Origin: a virus
IMG/VR virus record: IMGVR_UViG_3300025789_000089
Coordinates: 1-36,521 of that record
DNA: 36,521 bases
Direction: 5' to 3' (one strand)
The notes below the pieces were generated by a model, which did no database searches, was not told the origin of the DNA, and saw nothing but the letters and a program-made list of their open reading frames with translations. Positions 27,835-35,808 of this stretch are shown in pieces (the first letter of the stretch is position 1; the number at the start of each line of letters is the position of its first letter). A program made the translations under genes and the position numbers.

Positions 27835-29295
27835 TTAGAACGTCACAGTTCCGCTACCAGTCCAAGTGTACACACGATTCTTGTATCCTAGTCCTGTTGC
27901 AAATGGGGATATTTGGTTCCAAGATGGTGTCCCAGTTGTTGACAATATGATATTGTTTGATGAATTGTCAACAAGATAAGATCCAGATACGGTATTCAAA
28001 AGGAGTAATGTTCCAGAAATTGCAGTCAATGGCTTTGTTGATGGTGTAAAATTACTTGTATAAACTGCTGTATTTGTTAATCTTGTATTGGTAATATAAC
28101 CTTGCAAATACTCGTTGTTAGTTACATCAAGATCACCAATAGCAAATGCCGTTGCTGAAAGATTCAAAGAAGATGTGGCAGTTCCAAAAGAAACACCATT
28201 GATATAGCCAGTTAATGTAGTTCCACTTCTAACATAAGCAACGTGATACCATTGACCAACTTTTAAAGAACCTGTGCTAGAAGTTAAAATTCTTCCAACA
28301 CTATTGTTGTAAATAGTTAATACACCAGTTGAGTCAGTTCCTATATTGAATCCATTTGTTCCCCTTGTTGTAGAGAAGAAATCTTCGTAATCAACAAGCG
28401 CATTTAAATATACCCAACATTCAATTGTAAAGTTTCCTGTCCCAACTGAAGAAGTAAGATTTCCAGTTAAATAACTAGAACCATTAAAGTAAACACTACC
28501 ACTACCACTTGTAGAAGCAGTATATGTTCCTGTTAATGCTGATGGTGCGTTATAAGTGTCTGGGTATGAAATGATGACGATGCCTGAGCCGCCCTGACCA
28601 GGTGTTCCACTTTGACAGCCACCTCCTCCACCTCCAGTATTGACAGTGCCATTTGTTCCATTAGATGAACCTACTGCTCCTGCACCTCCACCCCCTGCAC
28701 CACCAGAGCCAGCAGTTCCACTAATAATTCCACCGCCACCACCACCAGCGTAAGTAGTTACAGTACCTGATATTGAACTAGCAATACCTGCACCACCATT
28801 ACCAGAAACACTAGAAACACCAGTTAAACCAACAGTTCCTGAACCACCACCACCTCCTGTAGGGCCAACACCGCCTTGTGGAAAATTTGCTCCACCAGCG
28901 TTTCCTTGGCCAAAAGTTCCTTGTCCACCAAAATAATTAACGCTTCCACTACCTGCCGCACCGCCTCCTGAACCACCAGATGCAACATTACCTGAAGTGG
29001 CAGAATATCCACCACCTGTTGCACTTATATTTCCAAAAATACTATTAGTTCCTGATGAGCCTGAACCAGTACCACCAGAACCTACAGTAACAGTAATTGA
29101 TGATCCATTAGGAACATTTACAATGCCTTGAAGCAATCCACCTGCGCCTCCACCACCACCCGGACTTGTTGAACCCCCACCCCCACCACCAGCAACAACT
29201 AAATACTCAACATAGTTAGTCGCAATAGAGCCTGTCCAAGCCTTTTGAATCAAGCCTTGTAACTGTTGTTTAAGATTAAAGATTCCGTTAGGCAT
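27835..29295 (-). CDS. Glycine-rich tail adhesin paralog 3 (type B) with LamG-like insertion, 486 aa
   Basis: The order is: N-terminal anchor MPNGIFNLKQQLQGLIQKAW; core VEYLVVAGGGGGG (about 29-41) with poly-Gly loops to residue 230; GSGIVIISYPDTYNAP; then an extra domain at about residues 264-440. That domain, with VYFNGSSYLTG, NFTIECWVYLNALVDYED, KVGQWYHVAYVRSGTTLTG and YLQGYITNTRLTNTAVYT, is LamG/concanavalin-like and could bind carbohydrate. It ends STTGTPSWNQISP and YTWTGSGTVTF. In the other paralogs the 'YP' and 'STTG' pieces are separated by only a few residues, so the LamG domain is inserted into that linker. It shares 'AGIASSISGTVTTYAG' with paralog 1. Confidence 0.82.
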   Translation of the reverse strand: MPNGIFNLKQQLQGLIQKAWTGSIATNYVEYLVVAGGGGGGSTSPGGGGGAGGLLQGIVNVPNGSSITVTVGSGGTGSGSSGTNSIFGNISATGGGYSATSGNVASGGSGGGAAGSGSVNYFGGQGTFGQGNAGGANFPQGGVGPTGGGGGSGTVGLTGVSSVSGNGGAGIASSISGTVTTYAGGGGGGIISGTAGSGGAGGGGAGAVGSSNGTNGTVNTGGGGGGCQSGTPGQGGSGIVIISYPDTYNAPSALTGTYTASTSGSGSVYFNGSSYLTGNLTSSVGTGNFTIECWVYLNALVDYEDFFSTTRGTNGFNIGTDSTGVLTIYNNSVGRILTSSTGSLKVGQWYHVAYVRSGTTLTGYINGVSFGTATSSLNLSATAFAIGDLDVTNNEYLQGYITNTRLTNTAVYTSNFTPSTKPLTAISGTLLLLNTVSGSYLVDNSSNNIILSTTGTPSWNQISPFATGLGYKNRVYTWTGSGTVTF

Positions 29296-29298
29296 AAT

Positions 29299-30177
29299 TT
29301 AAAACGTAATCGTTCCTGATGCGTTGAACACATACACTCTGTATGGGCCTGAAATATACGTTGTGGGTGAGCCTGTTGTTGATGTGGCTTGAGATAGATA
29401 AGCAGGGTATCTGATGACTACGATTCCTGAACCGCCTGCTGATCCAACACTATTAACTTGTGCAATAGCCCCACCACCTCCACCAGTATTGGCAAGCCCA
29501 GTAGTTGATGATGAATAACCTCCATTACCACCACCACTTGAACCTAAAGAAATATTAGTGGTTGAATTTCCAAGTCCACCACCGCCTCCACCTGCATATT
29601 GTATTGGTGAGCCTGTGATTGAAGATACTGTACCTGTCCCACCATTACCAAAATTGTTGCCTGTTGGTGTAATTCCTGTAGAACCTGATCCACCACCACC
29701 TCCTCCACCATAATAAGATGCAGAAGCTACACCACTACCTCCAGCATTACCTTGGCCTGATGTTCCAGAACCACCTGAACCACCTGTGCTAAATGAAGAA
29801 CCTCCACCACCTGAACCACCACTAGCGCCAACATTTAGTGAAGAATTAACACATATAGCCCCACCGCCACCGCCTGTAGCAGTAATGCTTCCAAAAACGG
29901 AATTACCACCATTTCCACCAATTGCGGTGCTTGTACCAGCAGTTCCACCAGCTCCTATGGTTACAGTAATACTTGACCCAATAGTAATTGCATAACCAGT
30001 AGCTTGGAGCAAACCACCAGCGCCACCGCCACCTCCTCCATTACCAGCGCCTGTTACACCACCAGTACCTCCACCACCACCTCCAGCGACAACAAGATAC
30101 TCTACTGTTGTTACAGGATAGTTCAGCCCATTGTATTGAGCACCAGTAAATCCACCAGGGTGTGATTGAAACGTCAT
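29299..30177 (-). CDS. Glycine-rich tail adhesin paralog 4 (type A), 292 aa
   Basis: The order is: anchor MTFQSHPGGFTGAQYNGLNY; core VEYLVVAGGGGGG; GLLQATGYAITIGSSITVTI; later GGTGTVSSITGSPIQYAG and GSGIVVIRYPAYLSQATSTT; end YRVYVFNASGTITF. It is closest by motif to paralog 2. It is the first of the four in transcription order, and only three bases separate it from paralog 3. The poly-glycine design is as in phage receptor-binding adhesins of the gp38 type. Confidence 0.82.
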   Translation of the reverse strand: MTFQSHPGGFTGAQYNGLNYPVTTVEYLVVAGGGGGGTGGVTGAGNGGGGGGAGGLLQATGYAITIGSSITVTIGAGGTAGTSTAIGGNGGNSVFGSITATGGGGGAICVNSSLNVGASGGSGGGGSSFSTGGSGGSGTSGQGNAGGSGVASASYYGGGGGGGSGSTGITPTGNNFGNGGTGTVSSITGSPIQYAGGGGGGLGNSTTNISLGSSGGGNGGYSSSTTGLANTGGGGGAIAQVNSVGSAGGSGIVVIRYPAYLSQATSTTGSPTTYISGPYRVYVFNASGTITF

Positions 30178-30180
30178 GGT

Positions 30181-30573
30181 TTAATCAGAGATTGATTCGT
30201 AAGAAACAACAAAAGTGAGATTGTTTGCAGTACCACTTGTGATGCTGATACATGAGTTTTCATTCAAATAAAACGCTGTGGTCTTATCGCTCAAAATAAC
30301 AGTTGAATTGGGTGGCACTGAAATAGTCGATGCAAATGGATATGCAGTACCGCCTGATGGGGCAGAACCTTGAGCCGTTGCATTGGTGTAAATAGCCGCA
30401 GTTGCATTGACTGCACTTGAGCTGGTATTACAAGCCATGATGGTGTCGATCTTATAAACCAAACCACTTGAAGCGGCATTGTTCAATAAAGACACTGCTG
30501 TTGTGCCAGAAGGCGTGTATTGAGTCGTTAGTCCGTAAATTGATGCGACCGTGACGATATTAGGATTTGACAT
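30181..30573 (-). CDS. Small beta-rich virion protein, 130 aa
   Basis: The protein begins MSNPNIVTVASIYGLTTQYT and has SSGLVYKIDTIMACNTSSSA, VNATAAIYTNATAQG, then TISVPPNSTVILSDKTTAFY and ENSCISITSGTANNLTFVVS. It is a beta-sandwich-like, low-charge protein; 'YKIDTIMA.N......A....Y' and 'P..STV.LSDKT..FYL.EN' match small capsid-decoration or tail proteins in other phages (recalled). It lies between the fibre gene and the adhesins, just 3 bases before paralog 4. Confidence 0.75.
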   Translation of the reverse strand: MSNPNIVTVASIYGLTTQYTPSGTTAVSLLNNAASSGLVYKIDTIMACNTSSSAVNATAAIYTNATAQGSAPSGGTAYPFASTISVPPNSTVILSDKTTAFYLNENSCISITSGTANNLTFVVSYESISD

Positions 30574-30606
30574 TTAAATTCTCCAATTAATACTTTTGTT
30601 TTCAAA

Positions 30607-31053
30607 CTAGAAGCCAAACACCATTGCCATCGCAATGGATTTACCTGTTGAAATACCACCTGATACTGCTGTCCATGTTGGAGGTGATGACCCGTTTGAC
30701 TGCAAATAATAACCTGCTGTTCCAGCCGCAGTGAATGCATAAGCAGAACCTGTTCCATATGCCACCGCACCCGCTGTAGGAGTTGCAGTACCACCAGTAC
30801 CACCATATCCAACAGCAATTGTTGTTGCATTCCATGTACCCGTTGTGACAGTGCCAAGGGTTGTTATTGCAGTTGTACCTTTGCTTGCAACAAGTGTGTT
30901 GTATGTATTGGTTCCAGTGCCAATAAACAAAATGCCATCGGTAATATTGACTGCAAGTTCACCAGTGGTAATGGTGCCGCTTCCTGTGGTTGGAACGTGA
31001 CCAGTGGTGCTACTGTTGTAGGTAATGATTGGGGTATAGCCTGGTTGAGCCAT
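30607..31053 (-). CDS. Small fibre-like surface protein, 148 aa
   Basis: It begins MAQPGYTPIITYNSSTTGHV, continues TGELAVNITDGILFIGTGTN and TVTTGTWNATTIAVGYGGTG, and ends SPPTWTAVSGGISTGKSIAM. 'GTWNATTI.V.YGGTG' is a repeat element common in phage fibre proteins, and 'GELAVNITDG.LF' matches the N-terminal virion-attachment part of many fibres. It overlaps the 722-aa fibre gene by one base and may form a composite fibre with it. Confidence 0.78.
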   Translation of the reverse strand: MAQPGYTPIITYNSSTTGHVPTTGSGTITTGELAVNITDGILFIGTGTNTYNTLVASKGTTAITTLGTVTTGTWNATTIAVGYGGTGGTATPTAGAVAYGTGSAYAFTAAGTAGYYLQSNGSSPPTWTAVSGGISTGKSIAMAMVFGF

Positions 31054-33221
31054 TAGAATGTTCCTCCATTGATGCCACCAGTAATTGTACTGTTTGTGGC
31101 GTTAATTGTAATCCCTGTGCTTGTGTATTGGGGTTGATTTCCAGTAGCACTTGCAGAATAAGTGATGTAGTTTGTTGCCCCTGATCCAGCAGTCAAAGCA
31201 AGGTTCGTTGCGTTTGTTGCATTTGTTACCGCAGTGGTACCAATTACAGAAACCACTTGGGCGGCAGTTGCGGCAGTAAACGCAGAAGTTCCATTGCCGT
31301 AAGCCAATCCACTCAGTGTTGCAACTCCAGTTCCACCGTTACCAACCACCAAAGTACCAGCTAAAGTGATAGCCCCAGTGGAAGCAGTTGAAGGTGTTAA
31401 TCCTGTTGTTCCAGCGCTGAATGTTGTCACACCGCCAGCAGTACCATTTGATGCCGTGGTAATCTGACCTTGGGCATTTACAGTAATGTTTGCATTTGTG
31501 TATGACCCAGCAGTGACAGCAGTGTTTGTGATGCTGAATTGACTACCAGTTAGAGTTAATCCAGTGCCCGCTGTATAAGCCCCAGGGCCCGCAATTTGAA
31601 CAAAGTTAATCGCCGTTGTACCAATCGTGATTGGCAATGCAGTTGTTTGAACCCACTGCGTGTTGGTGTTAACGGTTCCGCTAAGAATAAAGGTGGTATC
31701 ACCTGGTGCGATTTCATTCGTACCAGTACCAGTTTGGTCATAATCTGTTGCTCTGGTCAATACCCAATTTGTAGAACCAGAACCTTGATTTGTAACTGTA
31801 TAAATACCGTTATACGCACCATTTGATTCATTTTTAACCAATACTCTGGAGGCATTGCTTACATCAGTTGATGTGAATGTATGTCCATCAATAACCAATG
31901 CGACTTGTGTTCCTGCATTAGTAATTGTTGCTCCAACACCAGATGTTCCATTGTTATATGTTACTGAGCCTAAATCTGCGGTTGTTCCATAGTTACAAGC
32001 GGCATGGTAGTTGACGTTTGAAATTGCGGCATCAACGTATTGTTTGGTCGTCAATTGCAAAGCTTGTGTGGGGTCTTGGGTTACCGCAACCGATGTCAAT
32101 CCACCCAAAGTGAGGCTTGTTGCGCCTAATGCTATGCTTGTTGTACCAATGGTAACAGTGCTGTTGGTCAGAGAACTGTTGCCAATATTGCTCAGTGTAT
32201 TGGATGAACCACTGATGGTTTTATTGGTCAGCGTTTGGGTGCCAGTTAATGACACGCCATCTGTAATTCCATAACCAGACAATGTTGTGGGCGTAGAAGT
32301 GATTGAACTCCATGCAGGAGTCACAGTCACATTGCTTGCCGCTGTCAATTGTCCTTGAGCGTTAACAGTAAATGTACCGACTTGAGTGGCTGAACCATAA
32401 CTACCAGCAGTCACTGCGGTATTTGCAATCGAAATGGTGCCTGTAGAGGTAATAGGACCACCTGTAAGGCCAGTTCCAGTGGCAATTGAGGTAACACCAG
32501 TGCCAGTTGTCACCGCGCCCCATGCGCCGTTTGCATATCCTTCAAATAGACCAATATCGCTGTTGTACCTGAACATACCATTGACAGGTGATGCAGGTCG
32601 AGCAGAGGTACCGCCGATGGGAAAGGTCAAACTAGCGGACCCTGGTACCACTGGATTGTTGGCCAACCCAATCGTCGGAGCCCCACCCGATCCGTTTCCG
32701 TTTGAAACAGAAATTTGATTGGATGCCCCAACCAATGTCACTTGGCTGACTGCCGTTCCATTGATCGTGACAAATCCAGTGCCTGAAGTACTAGCAAAAT
32801 TGGCCAAAGTACCAGATATAGAAAGCGTTGGGTTGCCAGATATACCGTCACCATTACTGATTGACAGACCGTTGCCAGTGACTGTTATGGAGCGATTGAC
32901 AATTGTATTTGCCGTTGATTTGACCAACATCCCATAACCAACAGACTCCAAGCTGGCAGATGAGCCATTCAAAGAGATTTGGATACTAGATTGTGCGCCG
33001 TTATCAGTGATGCCCAAGCCTGTGCCTGTAGCCAAATATCGGCTAGAGGCCAAGGGGGAAGTAGTTCCAACAGTGATAAAAGTATATGAACTGAGTGCGG
33101 GAGTGGCTTGAATTGCACCAGTCGTTGTTTGGACCGTCACTCCATTTTGGACGACAGGAACCGCCTCTGTGCCAGTCAGAGCAGAGGCTTGGGGTAATTG
33201 GGTTATCTGTACATTTGCCAT
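31053..33221 (-). CDS. Long tail fibre protein with collagen-free beta repeats, 722 aa
   Basis: The N-terminus MANVQITQLPQASALTGTEA, then VPVVQNGVTVQTTTGAIQ, is the usual virion-proximal end of phage fibres. The middle holds repeats (ISNGDGISGNPTLSISGTLA, NTAVTAGSYGSATQVGTFTV with NAQGQLTAASNV). The latter is repeated as NTAVTAGSYTNANITVNAQG. A segment QYVDAAISNVNYHAACNYGT followed by VLVKNESNGAYNGIYTVTNQ marks a domain seen in other fibre proteins. The end is GINGGTF. Likely a trimeric host-binding fibre. Start overlaps no gene; the previous gene ends 4 bases upstream. Confidence 0.85.
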   Translation of the reverse strand: MANVQITQLPQASALTGTEAVPVVQNGVTVQTTTGAIQATPALSSYTFITVGTTSPLASSRYLATGTGLGITDNGAQSSIQISLNGSSASLESVGYGMLVKSTANTIVNRSITVTGNGLSISNGDGISGNPTLSISGTLANFASTSGTGFVTINGTAVSQVTLVGASNQISVSNGNGSGGAPTIGLANNPVVPGSASLTFPIGGTSARPASPVNGMFRYNSDIGLFEGYANGAWGAVTTGTGVTSIATGTGLTGGPITSTGTISIANTAVTAGSYGSATQVGTFTVNAQGQLTAASNVTVTPAWSSITSTPTTLSGYGITDGVSLTGTQTLTNKTISGSSNTLSNIGNSSLTNSTVTIGTTSIALGATSLTLGGLTSVAVTQDPTQALQLTTKQYVDAAISNVNYHAACNYGTTADLGSVTYNNGTSGVGATITNAGTQVALVIDGHTFTSTDVSNASRVLVKNESNGAYNGIYTVTNQGSGSTNWVLTRATDYDQTGTGTNEIAPGDTTFILSGTVNTNTQWVQTTALPITIGTTAINFVQIAGPGAYTAGTGLTLTGSQFSITNTAVTAGSYTNANITVNAQGQITTASNGTAGGVTTFSAGTTGLTPSTASTGAITLAGTLVVGNGGTGVATLSGLAYGNGTSAFTAATAAQVVSVIGTTAVTNATNATNLALTAGSGATNYITYSASATGNQPQYTSTGITINATNSTITGGINGGTF

Positions 33222-33225
33222 GTTG

Positions 33226-33573
33226 TTACTGCCCTGGTGATGGACTGAGTGTATCTAGGTTTCCGTTGTCTGATGGTGTTTGTGTGTTATTTTCAGGTGA
33301 CAAATCCCACTGATTGTTGCCAGTGGTTTGAATTGCATCTGGCACCACAGGTATTGCCTCGTCTGGCCTTGGAAAACGAATGTTAATCCGCTCTGTCCTT
33401 CTGGCCGCTAAACGATATGGGTCCTTCTCATCTTTGCATCCTTGCTCACACACCCTTAGACCAGGGAAGTTAAAGTCCGCACTCAACTCCGCATGGGGGC
33501 GCTTCATCTTGCAACGGTCGCATACTGCGATTGCGATGTCTGAATAGCCGCGAGTGTCAAGAAATAACGGCAT
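33226..33573 (-). CDS. Conserved zinc-finger-like virion-region protein, 115 aa
   Basis: It begins MPLFLDTRGYSDIAIAVCDR, then CKMKRPHAELSADFNFPGLR and VCEQGCKDEKDPYRLAARRT, giving CDRC...C..GC (four Cys that can bind zinc), followed by a disordered Pro/Asn/Ser tail. The pattern 'D..G..D.AI.VCDRC.MK.P..EL..D.N.PGLRVC..GC.D..DPYRLA.R' is a small family common in aquatic phage late regions (recalled). It shares one base with the HNH gene stop (TAATG). Confidence 0.8.
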   Translation of the reverse strand: MPLFLDTRGYSDIAIAVCDRCKMKRPHAELSADFNFPGLRVCEQGCKDEKDPYRLAARRTERINIRFPRPDEAIPVVPDAIQTTGNNQWDLSPENNTQTPSDNGNLDTLSPSPGQ

Positions 33574-34154
33574 TAGACAACCTCCAAACGATTGTTTTTT
33601 CGGATATTGTCAATAGCAGGTATGACTTGTAAGTTCCAAGGAACGTGCATACCAGATACAGATTCACCCTTCATGGGAATTATATGATCCACATGATATT
33701 TGAGTCCAATTGAATTAAGAACTGAACAGTATTTATAAATACATTCCATTTCAAAATTATCTATTGGCAATAACCAAGCAGGCATACGTTCTATTTTGCT
33801 TGCTCGATATTTTTGAACATTTTTCAATCTTTTTTCAGGATTGTTTTTTTGCCAAGCAATAGTTGCCTCATTCTTTTGAAGTCGATACTTTTCTTTTCTT
33901 TCAGGATCGGCATTCAACCATTGTTTATGCTGTTGATTTTCTATATCACGGTGCAGTTCTTTATGTTTTCTTCTATGTTCTGCTCGTTTTTCAGGATTAG
34001 ATTTTCTCCAATCATTAAGCCTAAGTAACGCACAACCTAAGCATTCACCATTTCTTGTTGCTCTTTCCGTTTCATGACCACGCAAACAAGGCTTGCCCGT
34101 GTAGTAACGGGTCAATCCTTTTTCTTTAGCTTGTGATCTTGAAATAACATTCAT
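33573..34154 (-). CDS. HNH homing endonuclease, 193 aa
   Basis: The N-terminal zinc site is PCLRGHETERATRNGECLGC. A long charged helix bears the 'NPEKR' repeats (KSNPEKRAEHRRKHKELHRD, ADPERKEKYRLQKNEATIAW, NNPEKRLKNVQKYRASKIER). The HNH core is GLKYHVDHIIPMKGESVSGM, then HVPWNLQVIPAIDNIRKNN. AT-rich compared with flanks. It sits between the adaptor gene (11 bases away) and the zinc-finger-like gene, again exactly at a gene junction. It is a free-standing selfish gene that probably targets the adaptor locus. Confidence 0.88.
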   Translation of the reverse strand: MNVISRSQAKEKGLTRYYTGKPCLRGHETERATRNGECLGCALLRLNDWRKSNPEKRAEHRRKHKELHRDIENQQHKQWLNADPERKEKYRLQKNEATIAWQKNNPEKRLKNVQKYRASKIERMPAWLLPIDNFEMECIYKYCSVLNSIGLKYHVDHIIPMKGESVSGMHVPWNLQVIPAIDNIRKNNRLEVV

Positions 34155-34165
34155 TTTTAATACTT

Positions 34166-35239
34166 TTATCTAGTATATACACTTATGTTAGGTGAAAAGT
34201 ATTCAGGAGACCTGTCACGTTCTTCATTTTCCACATCAGCAAGGAATTTGTCAGCCATTTTTTCAAGATAAGCAATTCGATTTGCATCAATTGCAGGCAA
34301 TTCCAAGCTCATACGGTGAGCCAGCATGAAAATCACAGCCTCATACCATCTTTGAGGTATTGCCAACTGTCCAGATAGGGATCCAACGTCCTCAATGTAG
34401 GCTGAGTACCATACTGTTGCCTGTACAAATGAAGTATTTGGGACTGGCCACAGTGTAATTGTGGGCTGATTGATTGTTCTTTGGAAATAATACTGGAATG
34501 GCTGGTTCGCAGTGAAGTTTTTGTTAGGTAAGTTGGTGTAATCATCTCTATTTAGTCGTGACATCTCAATTTCACGACTATTATTGCCTAAATACAGCTC
34601 TCTCAACGCCAAAGTTGTGCCATTTGTGGCCACCATGCGGTAGTAGCTGACGTTTGCCCCTGGGTCAATGTCCTGCCACACCCATTGTCCATCTTGAACA
34701 GCCACATTTGTGCCCGTATACAAGGTTTGCCAGTTGGTACCATCAAGAGACGCCTGCAATTGGTAGTTCCAAGTGGCCGTTCCAAAGCCAGCAATGTAGG
34801 GCATGAACCCAATTGAACCGATGTACTGAGGATTGTTGGTCCCGTAGATCACTTCAAAGTTGCCATTTGGTGAATTCTGCTGGCAATAGGTGTTGGTGTT
34901 GTTGTCATAAAGGTTAGAAACGACTCCACCTGCACTCGATGTGTAATTGCCTGAAGGCTGGGCCATTTGGCGATACAAGACGTTTAATGCGTCATTGGCA
35001 CCCACAGGTAGCAAGTACTCATATTGATTCGCTACAAGGCCGATTACAGTCTTATATAGGGCAAAGTATTGAATGCCGCGGTTCATCATGTTGGACAAGA
35101 GAAAATACAAGTTTTCTCTGGCGGCAACTTGCTGTTCTGAAGTGGTTTCTTCAGCTAATTTACCGCAACGACGAACCGCATGATCGATGACGGTTTGAAC
35201 GCTGACAATAGTCTGACTTGTCGTTCCTGAAAAACTCAT
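34166..35239 (-). CDS. Head-tail adaptor-like protein with inserted discoidin-like (F5/8 type C) domain, 357 aa
   Basis: The outer parts resemble an adaptor: VIDHAVRRCGKLAEETTSEQ, RENLYFLLSNMMNRGIQYFA, KTVIGLVANQYEYLLPVGA (1-90), then EIEMSRLNRDDYTNLPNKNF, TLWPVPNTSFVQATVWYSAY and AIPQRWYEAVIFMLAHRMSL (220-357). Between residues about 100 and 220 sits a different beta domain: VSNLYDNNTNTYCQQNSPNG, YQLQASLDGTNWQTLYTG, then YYRMVATNGTTLALRELYLG. This is the pattern of discoidin/F5/8 type C domains, in which 'SLDGTNW' and 'YYR.......ALREL' are typical. It may project from the neck as a carbohydrate-binding decoration. Start overlaps the upstream HNH stop as ATGA. Confidence 0.75.
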   Translation of the reverse strand: MSFSGTTSQTIVSVQTVIDHAVRRCGKLAEETTSEQQVAARENLYFLLSNMMNRGIQYFALYKTVIGLVANQYEYLLPVGANDALNVLYRQMAQPSGNYTSSAGGVVSNLYDNNTNTYCQQNSPNGNFEVIYGTNNPQYIGSIGFMPYIAGFGTATWNYQLQASLDGTNWQTLYTGTNVAVQDGQWVWQDIDPGANVSYYRMVATNGTTLALRELYLGNNSREIEMSRLNRDDYTNLPNKNFTANQPFQYYFQRTINQPTITLWPVPNTSFVQATVWYSAYIEDVGSLSGQLAIPQRWYEAVIFMLAHRMSLELPAIDANRIAYLEKMADKFLADVENEERDRSPEYFSPNISVYTR

Positions 35240-35808
35240 GCCATTTCCTTTTTAGCTTTTAGAAATGCTTTCGTAGCAATCATTTTTGCAATACTTTCAG
35301 CTGATAATGCGGCTTTTGTACCAATTTTATTCAATTGACCATTAGCAATTAAAGGATGAATTCTTCCATGTTCAACATAATGCATTACCCTTAAATTTTC
35401 TACTCGATTATCTGCATGAATTCCATTTATATGATCAACTTGATCACCCTTTTGTAAAGGAAATATAAACGCATCTGCAACCAATCTATGAACCAAAAAT
35501 GATTTACAAGGTTTGGTTCTTACACCGCCATCTCTTAATCTCACTTCAACATAAGGTTTGGTTCTACCATTATCTTTTTTTGGCGTAAGGGCCATGATAA
35601 TTTCAGGCACTGGAACTTCTGAACCGTTCCTACCACGTCTCATCCTAGCCAAAGATTTAACATTGCCAAAATTACTCACTTGGTATCTGCCTTCATAACC
35701 TTTTATGTCTTTCCAAATTTCACCAATTTGGACACTTCCATCTTTGCATTGATGCTCTTGCACGACTGCCCCTTTCAGACTTTTCTGCGATAGGAGCCAT
35801 TCTAGCAC
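35236..35808 (-). CDS. HNH homing endonuclease with NUMOD4, start uncertain
   Basis: The recognisable protein begins at GEIWKDIKGYEGRYQVSNFG followed by NVKSLARMRRG, the NUMOD4 motif. The HNH core is FLVHRLVADAFIFPLQKGDQ followed by VDHINGIHADNRVENLRVMH, and a tail carries AALSAESIAKMIATKAFLKA. The open frame reaches an ATG at 35808, but its first 30 codons overlap the end of the upstream 171-aa gene, and NUMOD4 proteins usually begin just before 'EIWK'. The upstream stop TGA overlaps the Gly-Glu codons at that very point, so the start may be a GTG at 35763 or an ATT near 35724. AT-rich relative to its neighbours; a selfish insert at the 3' end of the upstream gene. Confidence 0.85.
   Translation of the reverse strand: MLEWLLSQKSLKGAVVQEHQCKDGSVQIGEIWKDIKGYEGRYQVSNFGNVKSLARMRRGRNGSEVPVPEIIMALTPKKDNGRTKPYVEVRLRDGGVRTKPCKSFLVHRLVADAFIFPLQKGDQVDHINGIHADNRVENLRVMHYVEHGRIHPLIANGQLNKIGTKAALSAESIAKMIATKAFLKAKKEMA

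Larger units (their letters stand above)
24355..30177 (-). repeat. Array of four paralogous glycine-rich adhesin genes broken by homing endonucleases
   Basis: Paralogs at 29299-30177 (A), 27835-29295 (B), 26190-27128 (A) and 24355-25233 (B) share VEYLVVAGGGGG near the N-terminus, GSGIVIIRYP near the end and a closing '(S/T)GxxTF' motif. Subtype motifs alternate, indicating that an A-B pair was duplicated. A GIY-YIG gene lies between B and A, and an HNH-AP2 gene plus the 148-aa gene lie between A and B. Confidence 0.75.

Noticed and set aside
24355-30177. Diversity-generating retroelement or phase-variation cassette at the adhesin array
   Set aside because: No reverse transcriptase, template repeat or invertase/recombinase gene is visible in the window; homing endonucleases explain the mobile content.
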